From: Vibrio cyclitrophicus
GTDB taxonomy: Bacteria; Pseudomonadota; Gammaproteobacteria; Enterobacterales; Vibrionaceae
DNA: 64,000 nt
Assembly (NCBI RefSeq): GCF_024347435.1
Contig: NZ_AP025480.1
Span: forward strand, 868,001 to 932,000
Direction of reading: 5' to 3'
Below the pieces are notes generated by a model that had not been told where the DNA came from, did not search any database, and saw only the letters and a program-made list of their open reading frames with translations. The translations under genes and the position numbers were made by a program. Shown here one piece after another: positions 38,515 to 46,486 of this stretch. Position 1 is the first letter of the stretch. Each line of letters starts with the position of its first letter.

Positions 38515-38780
38515 GGAGAAACTATACGGTGAGTTACTTATTTTACTTATAAAATTAACGCCAGATATCTGTGAGAAAACCGACATTGTGTTAAATTGTT
38601 GATATTTAATGATTTATTTTGGTTTTGATTGGGCGGTACTCGTGAGGTAGTTCTCGCTAATTGTTGAAAGTAACGTTTTTGACGTAAACGTTTTTAACGA
38701 AATTTACGAGTATGTATTTCCGAAAACTTTGATTTCACACAATAGAATTGTGGTCATGTATGTGTATCATGGCTGTTAAT

Positions 38781-38799
38781 AACAATCTTTCTCATTATC
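38781..38799. promoter_or_regulatory. Candidate Fur box upstream of feoA
   Basis: AACAATCTTTCTCATTATC matches the 19-bp Fur consensus at 13 positions, including a perfect right half (TCATTATC). It is 19 bp upstream of the feoA ATG, consistent with iron repression of ferrous iron uptake. Confidence 0.55.
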
Positions 38800-38818
38800 A
38801 GTCACGAATTGGGTATTT

Positions 38819-39040
38819 ATGAAACTTTCACAACTCGAGCAAGGAAAAGCGGCTTCTATTGTTGCACTAACAGGCCTAACACCGGACGTTAGAAAAAAAC
38901 TAATGGTTATGGGGATGCTGCCAAAAACCGAGGTGACGTTGATTCGTCGCGCACCTATGGGTGATCCGCTTCAAGTTGAAGTGAGAGGGGTTTCAATTGC
39001 CATTCGTGAAAGCATTGCAGAACAAATCGAGGTTATCTAA
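38819..39040 (+). CDS. feoA: Ferrous iron transport protein A
   Basis: Small cytoplasmic SH3-like protein needed for FeoB function, 73 residues. The family pattern is clear: LTPDVRKKLMVMGMLPKTEVTLIRRAPMGDPLQVEVRG. First gene of feoABC, ending directly against feoB. Confidence 0.95.
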   Translation: MKLSQLEQGKAASIVALTGLTPDVRKKLMVMGMLPKTEVTLIRRAPMGDPLQVEVRGVSIAIRESIAEQIEVI

Positions 39041-41314
39041 ATGGATTATCAAGTTCTTACCGTTGGTAACCCTAATAGTGGTAAAACAACATTATTCAAT
39101 GCACTGACTGGTGCGAAACAGCACGTTGGTAACTGGGTTGGTGTAACCGTAGAAAAGAAAACGGGTTTGTATTCGCATGCGGGCGATCAGTTTCAACTGA
39201 CTGACCTTCCAGGTATCTACGCTCTTGATAGTGGTAATGATGCTAACAGTATTGATGAATCTATCGCGTCTCGTGCCGTTTTGACTCATCCAGCTGACGT
39301 TATCATCAATGTTGTCGACGCTAGCTGTCTAGAACGAAGCTTATACATGACATTACAGCTACGTGAGTTGGGGCGCCCAATGATCGTTGTGTTGAACAAA
39401 ATGGATGTGTTAAAGCGTGAACGTCAGGTGATTAATCTTAAAGCGCTAGAGAAAGAGCTAGGTTGCCCTGTGCTAAGTTTGTCTGCAAACGACAAAGGTC
39501 AAGTGGTTCGCTTTAAAGAGCGTCTTCATAAACTGCTTGTTCAAGGTGTGAGCCTTGATCCTATTTCTATTGATTACGACGTAGCTTTAGAGGCATTGAT
39601 TCCTTCTGTTGAATCACAGTTCGATGATGCTGATGTTTCTCACCGAGCTTTGGCTATTCGTGCGTTAGAAAATGATTACTTGGTATTAAATGGGCTTGCC
39701 CCTCACACTCGCACCCAAATTGATAGTGTGCGTCTTAGTGCTGAGTTTGATATCGACCTCGCTGTTGCTGATGCAAAATACACTTTCTTACACGACCTTT
39801 GTAAACGTGTTCGTCGCAGCGAAGGTAAACTAAGCCGCAACTTTACAGAGAAAGCAGACCAATTCATTTTGAATAAATGGGTCGGTATTCCTTTCTTCTT
39901 CGTCATCATGTACCTAATGTTCATGTTCTCTATCAATATTGGTAGTGCGTTTATCGATTTCTTCGATATTGGTGTAGGGGCAATATTAGTTGATGGTGGA
40001 CACCACTTACTGGATGGCCACTTACCTGTTTGGTTAGTAACCATACTCGCTGATGGTATCGGCGGTGGTGTTCAAACGGTTGCGACTTTCATTCCTGTTA
40101 TCGCTGCACTGTACCTGTTCTTAGCTGTACTCGAAAGCTCGGGTTACATGGCTCGTGCGGCATTTGTACTTGATAAAGTAATGCAGAAGATTGGCTTACC
40201 GGGTAAAGCATTTGTACCGCTTGTACTGGGCTTTGGTTGTAACGTGCCTTCAATTATGGCGACGCGTACTCTTGACCAAGAACGCGAACGTAAACTGGCT
40301 GCATCAATGGCGCCGTTTATGTCATGTGGTGCTCGTCTTCCGGTGTACGCACTGTTCGCAGCAGCATTCTTCCCTGGCGCGGGACAAAACGTGGTATTCG
40401 CTCTGTACATCATGGGTATTGTTGCTTCTGTGTTTACGGGTCTGTTCCTTAAGAACACCATCTATCCAGGTAGCAGCGATAGCTTAGTAATGGAAATGCC
40501 AGATTACGAATTGCCGACAGTGCAAAACGTAATGCTTAAAACGTGGCAAAAACTGAAGCGTTTCGTACTTGGCGCAGGTAAAACTATCGTAATGGTTGTG
40601 GCAATCCTGAGCTTCTTGAACTCGCTAGGTATGGACGGCAGCTTTGGTAATGAAGACAGCGAAAACTCTGTGTTGTCTAAAGCGGCTCAAGTTGTAACGC
40701 CTGTATTCCAACCGATTGGTATTACGGAAGATAACTGGCCAGCAACGGTTGGTATTATTACGGGTATCTTCGCTAAAGAAGCGGTGGTGGGTACATTAAA
40801 CAGTTTATATACAACACCATCCGATGAAGAAGCGGCTGAATTTGATTTAGCAGCAAGCCTGCAAGAAGCGGTAATGACCATTCCTGAAAACCTATCTGGC
40901 TTGAGTTATTCAGATCCTCTAGGTATTGAAGTTGGTGATTTGTCTGATTCAAGTTCTGTGGCGGCTGATCAAGAAGTGGATACCTCTATCTTTGGTAACT
41001 TGAAAGATAAATTCGTGTCAGGGCATGCTGCATTCGCTTACTTGATTCTTATTCTGCTTTACACACCTTGTGTGGCAGCGATGGGTGCTTATGTTCGTGA
41101 ATTTGGTCAGATGTTTGCACGCTTCATAGCGGTTTGGACGATGGCTCTTGGGTACTTTGGTGCGACCTTCTACTACCAAGCAGCAAACTTTGCTGCCCAT
41201 CCAGTGACAAGTGCAGTATGGATGGTGGCGATTGCTGGTGGTTTTGTGGTGACGTATCGTGTCTTCAAGAAAGTGGGCAGTAAGCAGAAAGCCTTAGAGG
41301 TGCAAGTCGTATGA
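39041..41314 (+). CDS. feoB: Ferrous iron transporter FeoB
   Basis: Inner-membrane Fe2+ importer with a cytoplasmic G domain, 757 residues. G1 is GNPNSGKTT (9-17), G3 DLPGIY, and G4 NKMD; a helical regulatory segment follows, then a membrane domain with two Gate regions (conserved GFGCNVPSIMATRTL and CGARLPVYALFAAAFF). It begins immediately after feoA and overlaps feoC by 4 bp. Confidence 0.97.
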   Translation: MDYQVLTVGNPNSGKTTLFNALTGAKQHVGNWVGVTVEKKTGLYSHAGDQFQLTDLPGIYALDSGNDANSIDESIASRAVLTHPADVIINVVDASCLERSLYMTLQLRELGRPMIVVLNKMDVLKRERQVINLKALEKELGCPVLSLSANDKGQVVRFKERLHKLLVQGVSLDPISIDYDVALEALIPSVESQFDDADVSHRALAIRALENDYLVLNGLAPHTRTQIDSVRLSAEFDIDLAVADAKYTFLHDLCKRVRRSEGKLSRNFTEKADQFILNKWVGIPFFFVIMYLMFMFSINIGSAFIDFFDIGVGAILVDGGHHLLDGHLPVWLVTILADGIGGGVQTVATFIPVIAALYLFLAVLESSGYMARAAFVLDKVMQKIGLPGKAFVPLVLGFGCNVPSIMATRTLDQERERKLAASMAPFMSCGARLPVYALFAAAFFPGAGQNVVFALYIMGIVASVFTGLFLKNTIYPGSSDSLVMEMPDYELPTVQNVMLKTWQKLKRFVLGAGKTIVMVVAILSFLNSLGMDGSFGNEDSENSVLSKAAQVVTPVFQPIGITEDNWPATVGIITGIFAKEAVVGTLNSLYTTPSDEEAAEFDLAASLQEAVMTIPENLSGLSYSDPLGIEVGDLSDSSSVAADQEVDTSIFGNLKDKFVSGHAAFAYLILILLYTPCVAAMGAYVREFGQMFARFIAVWTMALGYFGATFYYQAANFAAHPVTSAVWMVAIAGGFVVTYRVFKKVGSKQKALEVQVV

Positions 41315-41541
41315 TTTTAACTGAACTTCATCAATACATTGATAGCCAAGGCGTTGCGGCTCGCAAAGAGCTCGCTGCAAAGTTTGGCATGAGTGAAGAT
41401 GGCGTCGATGCGATGCTGAGTGTGTGGGTCAAGAAAGGAAAAGTTTCTCGCTTGGTCGATACCAACAAACATGGTCATACAACGCGTATTCGCTATACCA
41501 TCAGTAAACAAGATGGTTTGTCGCTTAACGTGATGATGTAG
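41311..41541 (+). CDS. feoC: FeoC family winged-helix protein lacking cysteines
   Basis: 76-residue third component of the Feo system, overlapping feoB (ATGA). It has a winged-helix pattern (AARKELAAKFGMSEDGVDAM). It contains no cysteine at all, unlike enterobacterial FeoC, whose four cysteines bind an Fe-S cluster. Vibrio FeoC proteins are known to lack them, so an Fe-S sensing role is excluded and a structural role with FeoB is likelier. Confidence 0.88.
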   Translation: MILTELHQYIDSQGVAARKELAAKFGMSEDGVDAMLSVWVKKGKVSRLVDTNKHGHTTRIRYTISKQDGLSLNVMM

Positions 41542-41587
41542 TTCAGAGCTACATACACTCGTTGATAACGGCGAGGCTAGAAAATTA

Positions 41588-41620
41588 AAAAAGCCGCTTA
41601 TTTTAGATAAGCGGCTTTTT
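41588..41620. terminator. Bidirectional terminator feoC / HIT gene
   Basis: AAAAAGCCGCTTAT/ATAAGCGGCTTTTT stem with a 5-nt loop, between convergent genes. Confidence 0.88.
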
Positions 41621-41673
41621 GTTATGTGTCTTTTCTGAACTGTTAGGCTTTAAAGTTTAACGAGATATTCGAA

Positions 41674-42102
41674 TTACGCTTTCTTGAAGATAGAGCTCAG
41701 TGACAGAACATTTTGAATACGAGTCAGGACAGCTGCTTGATCTTCTTCACTGCGTTGTTCGCCTTTGGTGTTACCCCATACAGGACCTGGCCACGCGATG
41801 TCATCTTTGAAGCGTGCAATATGGTGAATGTGTAGCTGAGGTACCATATTACCTAGCGCGCCTAGGTTTAACTTGTCTGGTTGGAACGTTGCTTCTAATG
41901 CTTGGCTTACCGCTTGAGACTCAAGCAAGAACTGCTGTTGTTCTTTCATTGGTAAGTGATGCAACTCTTTTAGGTTGGCACGTTTTGGTACCAAGATAAC
42001 CCAAGGCACTGCACTGTCTTTGCTTAGCAGTGCCAAGCTTAGTGGAAATTCGCCGATAAGTGTGGTGTCTTTTGCTAACTGTGGGTGAAGTTCAAAGCTC
42101 AT
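41674..42102 (-). CDS. HIT domain protein
   Basis: 142-residue histidine-triad family protein, probably a nucleotide-binding hydrolase of unknown substrate. The triad is QLHIHH at 89-94: the first His of the usual HxHxH is Gln, while His91 and the catalytic His93 remain, a variant seen in some proteobacterial HIT proteins. The start is ATG 42102 (MSFELHPQLAKDT). The frame runs open 17 codons further without homology. Confidence 0.85.
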   Translation of the reverse strand: MSFELHPQLAKDTTLIGEFPLSLALLSKDSAVPWVILVPKRANLKELHHLPMKEQQQFLLESQAVSQALEATFQPDKLNLGALGNMVPQLHIHHIARFKDDIAWPGPVWGNTKGEQRSEEDQAAVLTRIQNVLSLSSIFKKA

Positions 42103-42151
42103 TATTATTATCCATTTCGATTTCTTGAATTCAGTATATGTTAGATAAAAC

Positions 42152-42180
42152 AAAAGGTTGATGCTCTCACATCAACCTTT
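42152..42180 (-). terminator. argS terminator
   Basis: AAAGGTTGATG/CATCAACCTTT stem with a 6-nt loop. On the minus strand it ends in TTTTGTTTT, just after the argS stop. Confidence 0.75.
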
Positions 42181-42208
42181 GTATTTATTCATTGTAACCC
42201 GAACGGAA

Positions 42209-43942
42209 TTACATACGCTCTAGAGTTTCAATACCAAGAAGCGACAGACCTTGCTTGATAGTCTTAGCTGTCAGTGCAGCAAGCTTCAGGCGGCTTTGCT
42301 TAACGGTTTCATCTTCAGCCACAAGGATAGGGCATGCTTCGTAGAAGCTAGAGAATTGACCAGCAAGTTCGAATAGGTAGCTACACATGATGTGTGGCTG
42401 ACCTTCGCGAGCAACAGACTGTACCGCTTCTTCAAATTGTAGAAGTTTTGCGATAAGTGCTTTCTCTTTCTCTTCAGTGACTTTGATTTCACCTTCAAGA
42501 GAGTCCATAGAAATGCCAGCTTTAGCAAAGATTGAAGCAACACGAGTGTATGCGTACTGCATGTACGGTGCTGTGTTGCCTTCAAATGCAAGCATGTTGT
42601 CCCAATCAAATACGTAGTCAGTAGTACGGTGCTTAGAAAGGTCTGCGTACTTAACCGCTGCCATTGCAACTGTGTTAGCAATTGTTGCTTTTTCTTCTTC
42701 CGCTAGTTCTGGGTTCTTAGATTCGATTAGCTGTGCTGCACGAACTTCTGCTTCATCAAGAAGATCTGCAAGACGAACAGTACCGCCTGCTCGAGTCTTG
42801 AATGGCTTACCATCTTTACCTAGCATCATGCCGAACGCGTGGTGCTCAAGAGAAACAGACTCTGGGATGTAGCCAGCTTTGCGAACGATAGTCCAAGCTT
42901 GCATTAAGTGTTGGTGTTGACGCGAGTCGATGAAGTAAAGAACACGATCAGCGCCTAACTCTTCAAAACGGTATTTTGCACAAGCAATATCGGTTGTTGT
43001 GTAAAGGAAGCCGCCATCACGTTTCTGGATGATAACGCCCATTGGGTCGCCATCTTTGTTTTTGTATTCGTCTAGGAATACAACTTGTGCACCATCATCT
43101 TCTTTAGCAAGACCTTGCTCTTTCAGATCTGCAACGATAGTTGGTAGCATGTTGTTGTACATACTTTCGCCCATTACGTCATCACGAGTAAGAGATACGT
43201 TTAGACGGTCGTAGTTACGTTGGTTTTGAATCATAGTAACGTCAACTAGCTTCTTCCACATCTCTGCGCAGAACTCATCGCCGCTTTGCAGTTTCACTAC
43301 GTAGCCACGAGCTTTAACTGCGAACTCTTCGTCTTCGTCGTAAAGCTTTTTAGATTCACGGTAGAAGCCTTCAAGGTCAGCAAGTTCCATTGAAACTTCA
43401 CCAGATTCAGCCTGAACGCGCTCAAGGTTTGCGATCAGCATACCGAATTGAGTTCCCCAGTCACCGATGTGGTTAGCACGGATAACGTTGTGACCTAAGA
43501 ATTCTAGAGTACGAACAACCGCATCACCGATGATGGTTGAACGTAGGTGACCAACGTGCATTTCTTTTGCTACGTTTGGCGCAGAGTAATCTGCAACAAT
43601 GGTTTGTGTTTCTGCTACTGCAACACCAAGACGAGAATCAGCCAACGCTGCATCTGCTTGTTTTGCTAGGAAAGCTTCATCTAGGAAGATGTTTAGGAAA
43701 CCCGGACCAGCGATTTCAACTTTTGAAGCGATACCGTCTAGGTTTAGAACGTCCAATACTTTTTGAGCAAATTCTCGTGGGTTAGTGCCTAGTCGTTTAG
43801 CAACGCCCATAACGCCGTTTGCTTGGTAATCACCAAACTGTGGTTTTGCAGATTGGCGAACAGCAGCAGGAGAGCCTGCAGGTGCGCCAGCGGCTTCTAG
43901 AGCCTGAGATACTTTGTCATTAATAAGTGCTTGGATATTCAC
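42209..43942 (-). CDS. argS: Arginyl-tRNA synthetase
   Basis: Class I synthetase charging tRNA-Arg, 577 residues. The N-terminal tRNA-binding domain contains [15 protein letters not shown]. The HIGH-type motif is HVGHLRST, and the KMSK position is replaced by the family-typical FKTRAGGTV. Start: GTG at 43942 (then NIQALINDK), preceded by AAGGAAA and matching E. coli ArgS MNIQALL. The open frame extends 13 codons further without support. Confidence 0.96.
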   Translation of the reverse strand: MNIQALINDKVSQALEAAGAPAGSPAAVRQSAKPQFGDYQANGVMGVAKRLGTNPREFAQKVLDVLNLDGIASKVEIAGPGFLNIFLDEAFLAKQADAALADSRLGVAVAETQTIVADYSAPNVAKEMHVGHLRSTIIGDAVVRTLEFLGHNVIRANHIGDWGTQFGMLIANLERVQAESGEVSMELADLEGFYRESKKLYDEDEEFAVKARGYVVKLQSGDEFCAEMWKKLVDVTMIQNQRNYDRLNVSLTRDDVMGESMYNNMLPTIVADLKEQGLAKEDDGAQVVFLDEYKNKDGDPMGVIIQKRDGGFLYTTTDIACAKYRFEELGADRVLYFIDSRQHQHLMQAWTIVRKAGYIPESVSLEHHAFGMMLGKDGKPFKTRAGGTVRLADLLDEAEVRAAQLIESKNPELAEEEKATIANTVAMAAVKYADLSKHRTTDYVFDWDNMLAFEGNTAPYMQYAYTRVASIFAKAGISMDSLEGEIKVTEEKEKALIAKLLQFEEAVQSVAREGQPHIMCSYLFELAGQFSSFYEACPILVAEDETVKQSRLKLAALTAKTIKQGLSLLGIETLERM

Positions 43943-44290
43943 ACGCGTTTCCTTCAATTCAAGGATGATAAGAGTGGCCATTATTTCATGGTCACTAAAT
44001 TGGTTAATTATGCTTCTAGTTAACGATTTAATGCCGAAATGAACAGCAGACTCTGTTTAAGTTCACAGAAATGGCGGTAATCATACCAATTTTGTAAGGT
44101 TTCTTATAGGTCGAATTGATAGAAAATTAACATTTACTTAGGGGTTTTTGACAATCGACTTTTACCCGTCTGAGTTTGTCTGTTTGGGAAGCTGAGTTAG
44201 CGTACTTCGCTGAGTGTTTTTTGGCAAAGCAAGGCTTGTTGATGGAAGCAAAACTGATAACATGCAGCCATTATTTGGAGAATATAGACG
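43943..44290. other. 348-bp intergenic region between divergent argS and yecM
   Basis: No gene seen. It should contain both promoters. A good -35 TTGACA sits at 44148-44153 facing yecM, but no clear -10 follows at 17 bp. Otherwise AT-rich with no recognisable operator. Confidence 0.45.
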
Positions 44291-44896
44291 ATGACGATGA
44301 GCCTGAAGCAAGCTGAACTAGAACCACAACAAATGATCGCACGCCTTGATACCTTTATGGCAAAAATCGAGAACCTAGGAAATATCTTAGGTTTAGATTT
44401 AAGCTTTGCTCAAGCGGATCATATTGCGCTTCGAATCAATAAAACTGAATTAGCAAAATCTGCGCATCATGCATGGTCTGAATATGGTTCGACGATTTCA
44501 GAAGCTATGATCAACGGTCGTCCCATTGTGGTGTTGGCTTTTGATGAGCCATTACAAAGCCTAGGCTGGAGAATTGAATGCTTAGAGCTGCCATATCCTG
44601 CGGAAGGCAAGAGCTACCCTAGCCAAGATTGGGAGCACGTAGAGTTTGTGATTCCTTCTCACGCGCAAACCGCCGATGAGTATTTAGCGGATCTTAAAGA
44701 AACCTACCCGCTGTTTGCTGCTAACTTTGACACTTTGTCGGAGCACGGTGTTAAGGTAAAACTCTCTAGTCCGAAAGGCGAGGGTGAACGTTTGAATAAC
44801 CCAACCGTTGCATTCAAGCATCAAGGGATTTGCATCAAGCTGCATCCACACACTTTGAAGAAGATTGTTGAGTCTGAACAAGCTGAATTTGAGTAG
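44291..44896 (+). CDS. yecM: VOC superfamily protein YecM
   Basis: 201-residue protein of the YecM family, related to metal-dependent vicinal-oxygen-chelate enzymes; activity unknown. Recognisable segments are DHIALRINKTE (about 43-53), RPIVVLAF, DWEHVEFVIPSHA and HQGICIKLHPHTLK, with conserved His and Glu residues that could bind a metal. It lies next to argS, as in E. coli. ATG 44297 (MSLKQ) is an alternative start two codons later. Confidence 0.85.
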   Translation: MTMSLKQAELEPQQMIARLDTFMAKIENLGNILGLDLSFAQADHIALRINKTELAKSAHHAWSEYGSTISEAMINGRPIVVLAFDEPLQSLGWRIECLELPYPAEGKSYPSQDWEHVEFVIPSHAQTADEYLADLKETYPLFAANFDTLSEHGVKVKLSSPKGEGERLNNPTVAFKHQGICIKLHPHTLKKIVESEQAEFE

Positions 44897-44940
44897 GGAT
44901 TTACTGGGAATATCTTAAGCCAACCTGAGATTTAGATACA

Positions 44941-44978
44941 AAAAACGCGCAATGGGGTTAACCCTATTGCGCGTTTTT
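44941..44978. terminator. Bidirectional terminator yecM / purU
   Basis: AAAAACGCGCAATGGGG/CCCTATTGCGCGTTTTT stem (one G.U) with TTAA at the tip, between convergent genes. Confidence 0.88.
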
Positions 44979-45010
44979 ATTTCTGATTGGGAAGCTAATT
45001 AATATTCGGC

Positions 45011-45850
45011 TTACAGAATCACTGTTTTGTTACCATAAACAAATACATGATCGTTGACCACTTTGTTCAAGGCTTTGCTCAATACATTCTTTTCTACGTC
45101 ACGACCAGCTTGTGCCATGTCTTTCGCGCTGAAGTTGTGATCCACAGGGATAACATCTTGCTTAATGATTGGACCTTCATCGAGATCGTTCGTTACAAAG
45201 TGCGCCGTAGCACCAATGATCTTAACACCACGCTCGTAGGCTTGTTGGTATGGCTTAGCACCAATGAAAGCTGGCAAGAAGCTGTGGTGAATGTTGATTA
45301 TCTTATGGTTGTATTTTTCAACAAATCCCGGAGTCAACACACGCATGTACTTCGCAAGTACAAGGTAATCCGCCTCATATTGATCAATAACTTCAAGCAT
45401 CTTCTTCTCATGCTCTTGGCGATTTAGCCCTTCATGAGAAACATGGTGATATGGGATGTCAAAACGTTCAGTTAGGCTTTGTAGCGTATCGTAGTTACCG
45501 ACAACGGCCGCGATATCAACATCTAAGCTACCATCGAAATTTTTCATCAGAATATCGCCAAGGCAGTGTGCTTCTTTTGTCACCAAGATAACAACACGTT
45601 TGCGAGACGAATCTACAAGTTTACGTTTTGTGTTTTCTGGTAGAGCTTGGTCTAAATCAGCAAGCAGAGTTTCATCATTGAAATACCCTTCTAACTCGGT
45701 ACGCATGAAAAAGTGACCACTTGTATTATCTACAAATTCATTGTTGTGGATAATATTGAGTTGGTGCTTGTAACAAATGTTGGTGATCTTTGAGATGAGG
45801 CCAGGGGCGTCAGTACAGTGTGTGAGTAACGTTTTTCTTTCCATTTGCAT
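45011..45850 (-). CDS. purU: Formyltetrahydrofolate deformylase
   Basis: Hydrolyses 10-formyl-THF to formate and THF, balancing one-carbon pools. It has 279 residues: an N-terminal ACT domain (about 1-80, with GLISKITNICYKHQLNI) and a formyltransferase-like domain with Asn/His/Asp chemistry in INIHHSFLPAFIGAKPY and the downstream ATAHFV. ATG 45844 (MERKT) is an alternative start two codons in. Confidence 0.95.
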   Translation of the reverse strand: MQMERKTLLTHCTDAPGLISKITNICYKHQLNIIHNNEFVDNTSGHFFMRTELEGYFNDETLLADLDQALPENTKRKLVDSSRKRVVILVTKEAHCLGDILMKNFDGSLDVDIAAVVGNYDTLQSLTERFDIPYHHVSHEGLNRQEHEKKMLEVIDQYEADYLVLAKYMRVLTPGFVEKYNHKIINIHHSFLPAFIGAKPYQQAYERGVKIIGATAHFVTNDLDEGPIIKQDVIPVDHNFSAKDMAQAGRDVEKNVLSKALNKVVNDHVFVYGNKTVIL

Positions 45851-46125
45851 CTTACTTCCATGAAATATTTTTATTATTCAAATTAAATGCAGGCCGCCGA
45901 ACGGTGAACTGAGCCGCAATATAACCGTTATAATTAATCTATTATCGAGTTGGTTTCAACAAATTCTGCTGTTCATTTATCGGTTTGAACAATTGCTTTA
46001 TGTAGAAATATCCGTTTTTAGATAGTAATAAAGGCAGAAGCTTAGTTTTTATAGTTTTGACCTTAGTACGCATTTGAACTTCAACCGAGGTAATTCTTGC
46101 CGCGGTAAAAATAGAGGTGATACTT

Positions 46126-46326
46126 ATGGATAAAGAGTTACTAGCAAAAAAATTGTACTGCAAGCGAGTGAATTCATTGGTGAGAGGTACCGAGTTAGAC
46201 GGTAATATTCTAGATGAAATGTGGGAAAGTAAGACTTCACCATTCGATGCAGTAAAAGCCATCCAACCTTGTGATAACCATTTCGAAGGTGCTTCTTGGT
46301 TGTCGCGTTATCTTAGCCGAAAATGA
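46126..46326 (+). CDS. Small hypothetical protein (66 aa)
   Basis: Not recognised. It encodes MDKELLAKKLYCKRVNS and ends LSRYLSRK. It is soluble, predicted helical, mildly basic, with two cysteines and no domain I can name. The ATG 46126 is preceded by AGAGGTG at 7-bp spacing, which supports translation. An in-frame GTG at 46117 is less likely. It stands alone between purU (divergent) and yoaA. Coding is supported by the ribosome site and normal residue composition only. Confidence 0.55.
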   Translation: MDKELLAKKLYCKRVNSLVRGTELDGNILDEMWESKTSPFDAVKAIQPCDNHFEGASWLSRYLSRK

Positions 46327-46486
46327 AAACGATTCTTTGATTACTACTTCTCTGGTCGTTACCTATTAGGTCGCTTAAACCAAATCAAACGAAACCAAAT
46401 ACCTCCGGCGCGAAGTCATTCTTGATTCGCACCGGCTCACTAAACCTGACATAATTCGCCTTCTATTTTTCCAAGCCTCGTACTCT

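Larger units (their letters stand above)
38164..38818. other. 655-bp intergenic region upstream of feoABC
   Basis: No supportable protein gene. In order it holds the terminator of the propeller/AraC gene, a nine-copy 9-bp repeat, a candidate minus-strand sRNA, an AT-rich stretch that presumably carries the feoA promoter, and a Fur-like box just before feoA. Confidence 0.7.

Noticed and set aside
42209..43942. ArgS lacking a KMSK motif as a possible defect
   Set aside because: Many bacterial ArgS proteins lack it and use the family-specific segment around FKTRAGG seen here.
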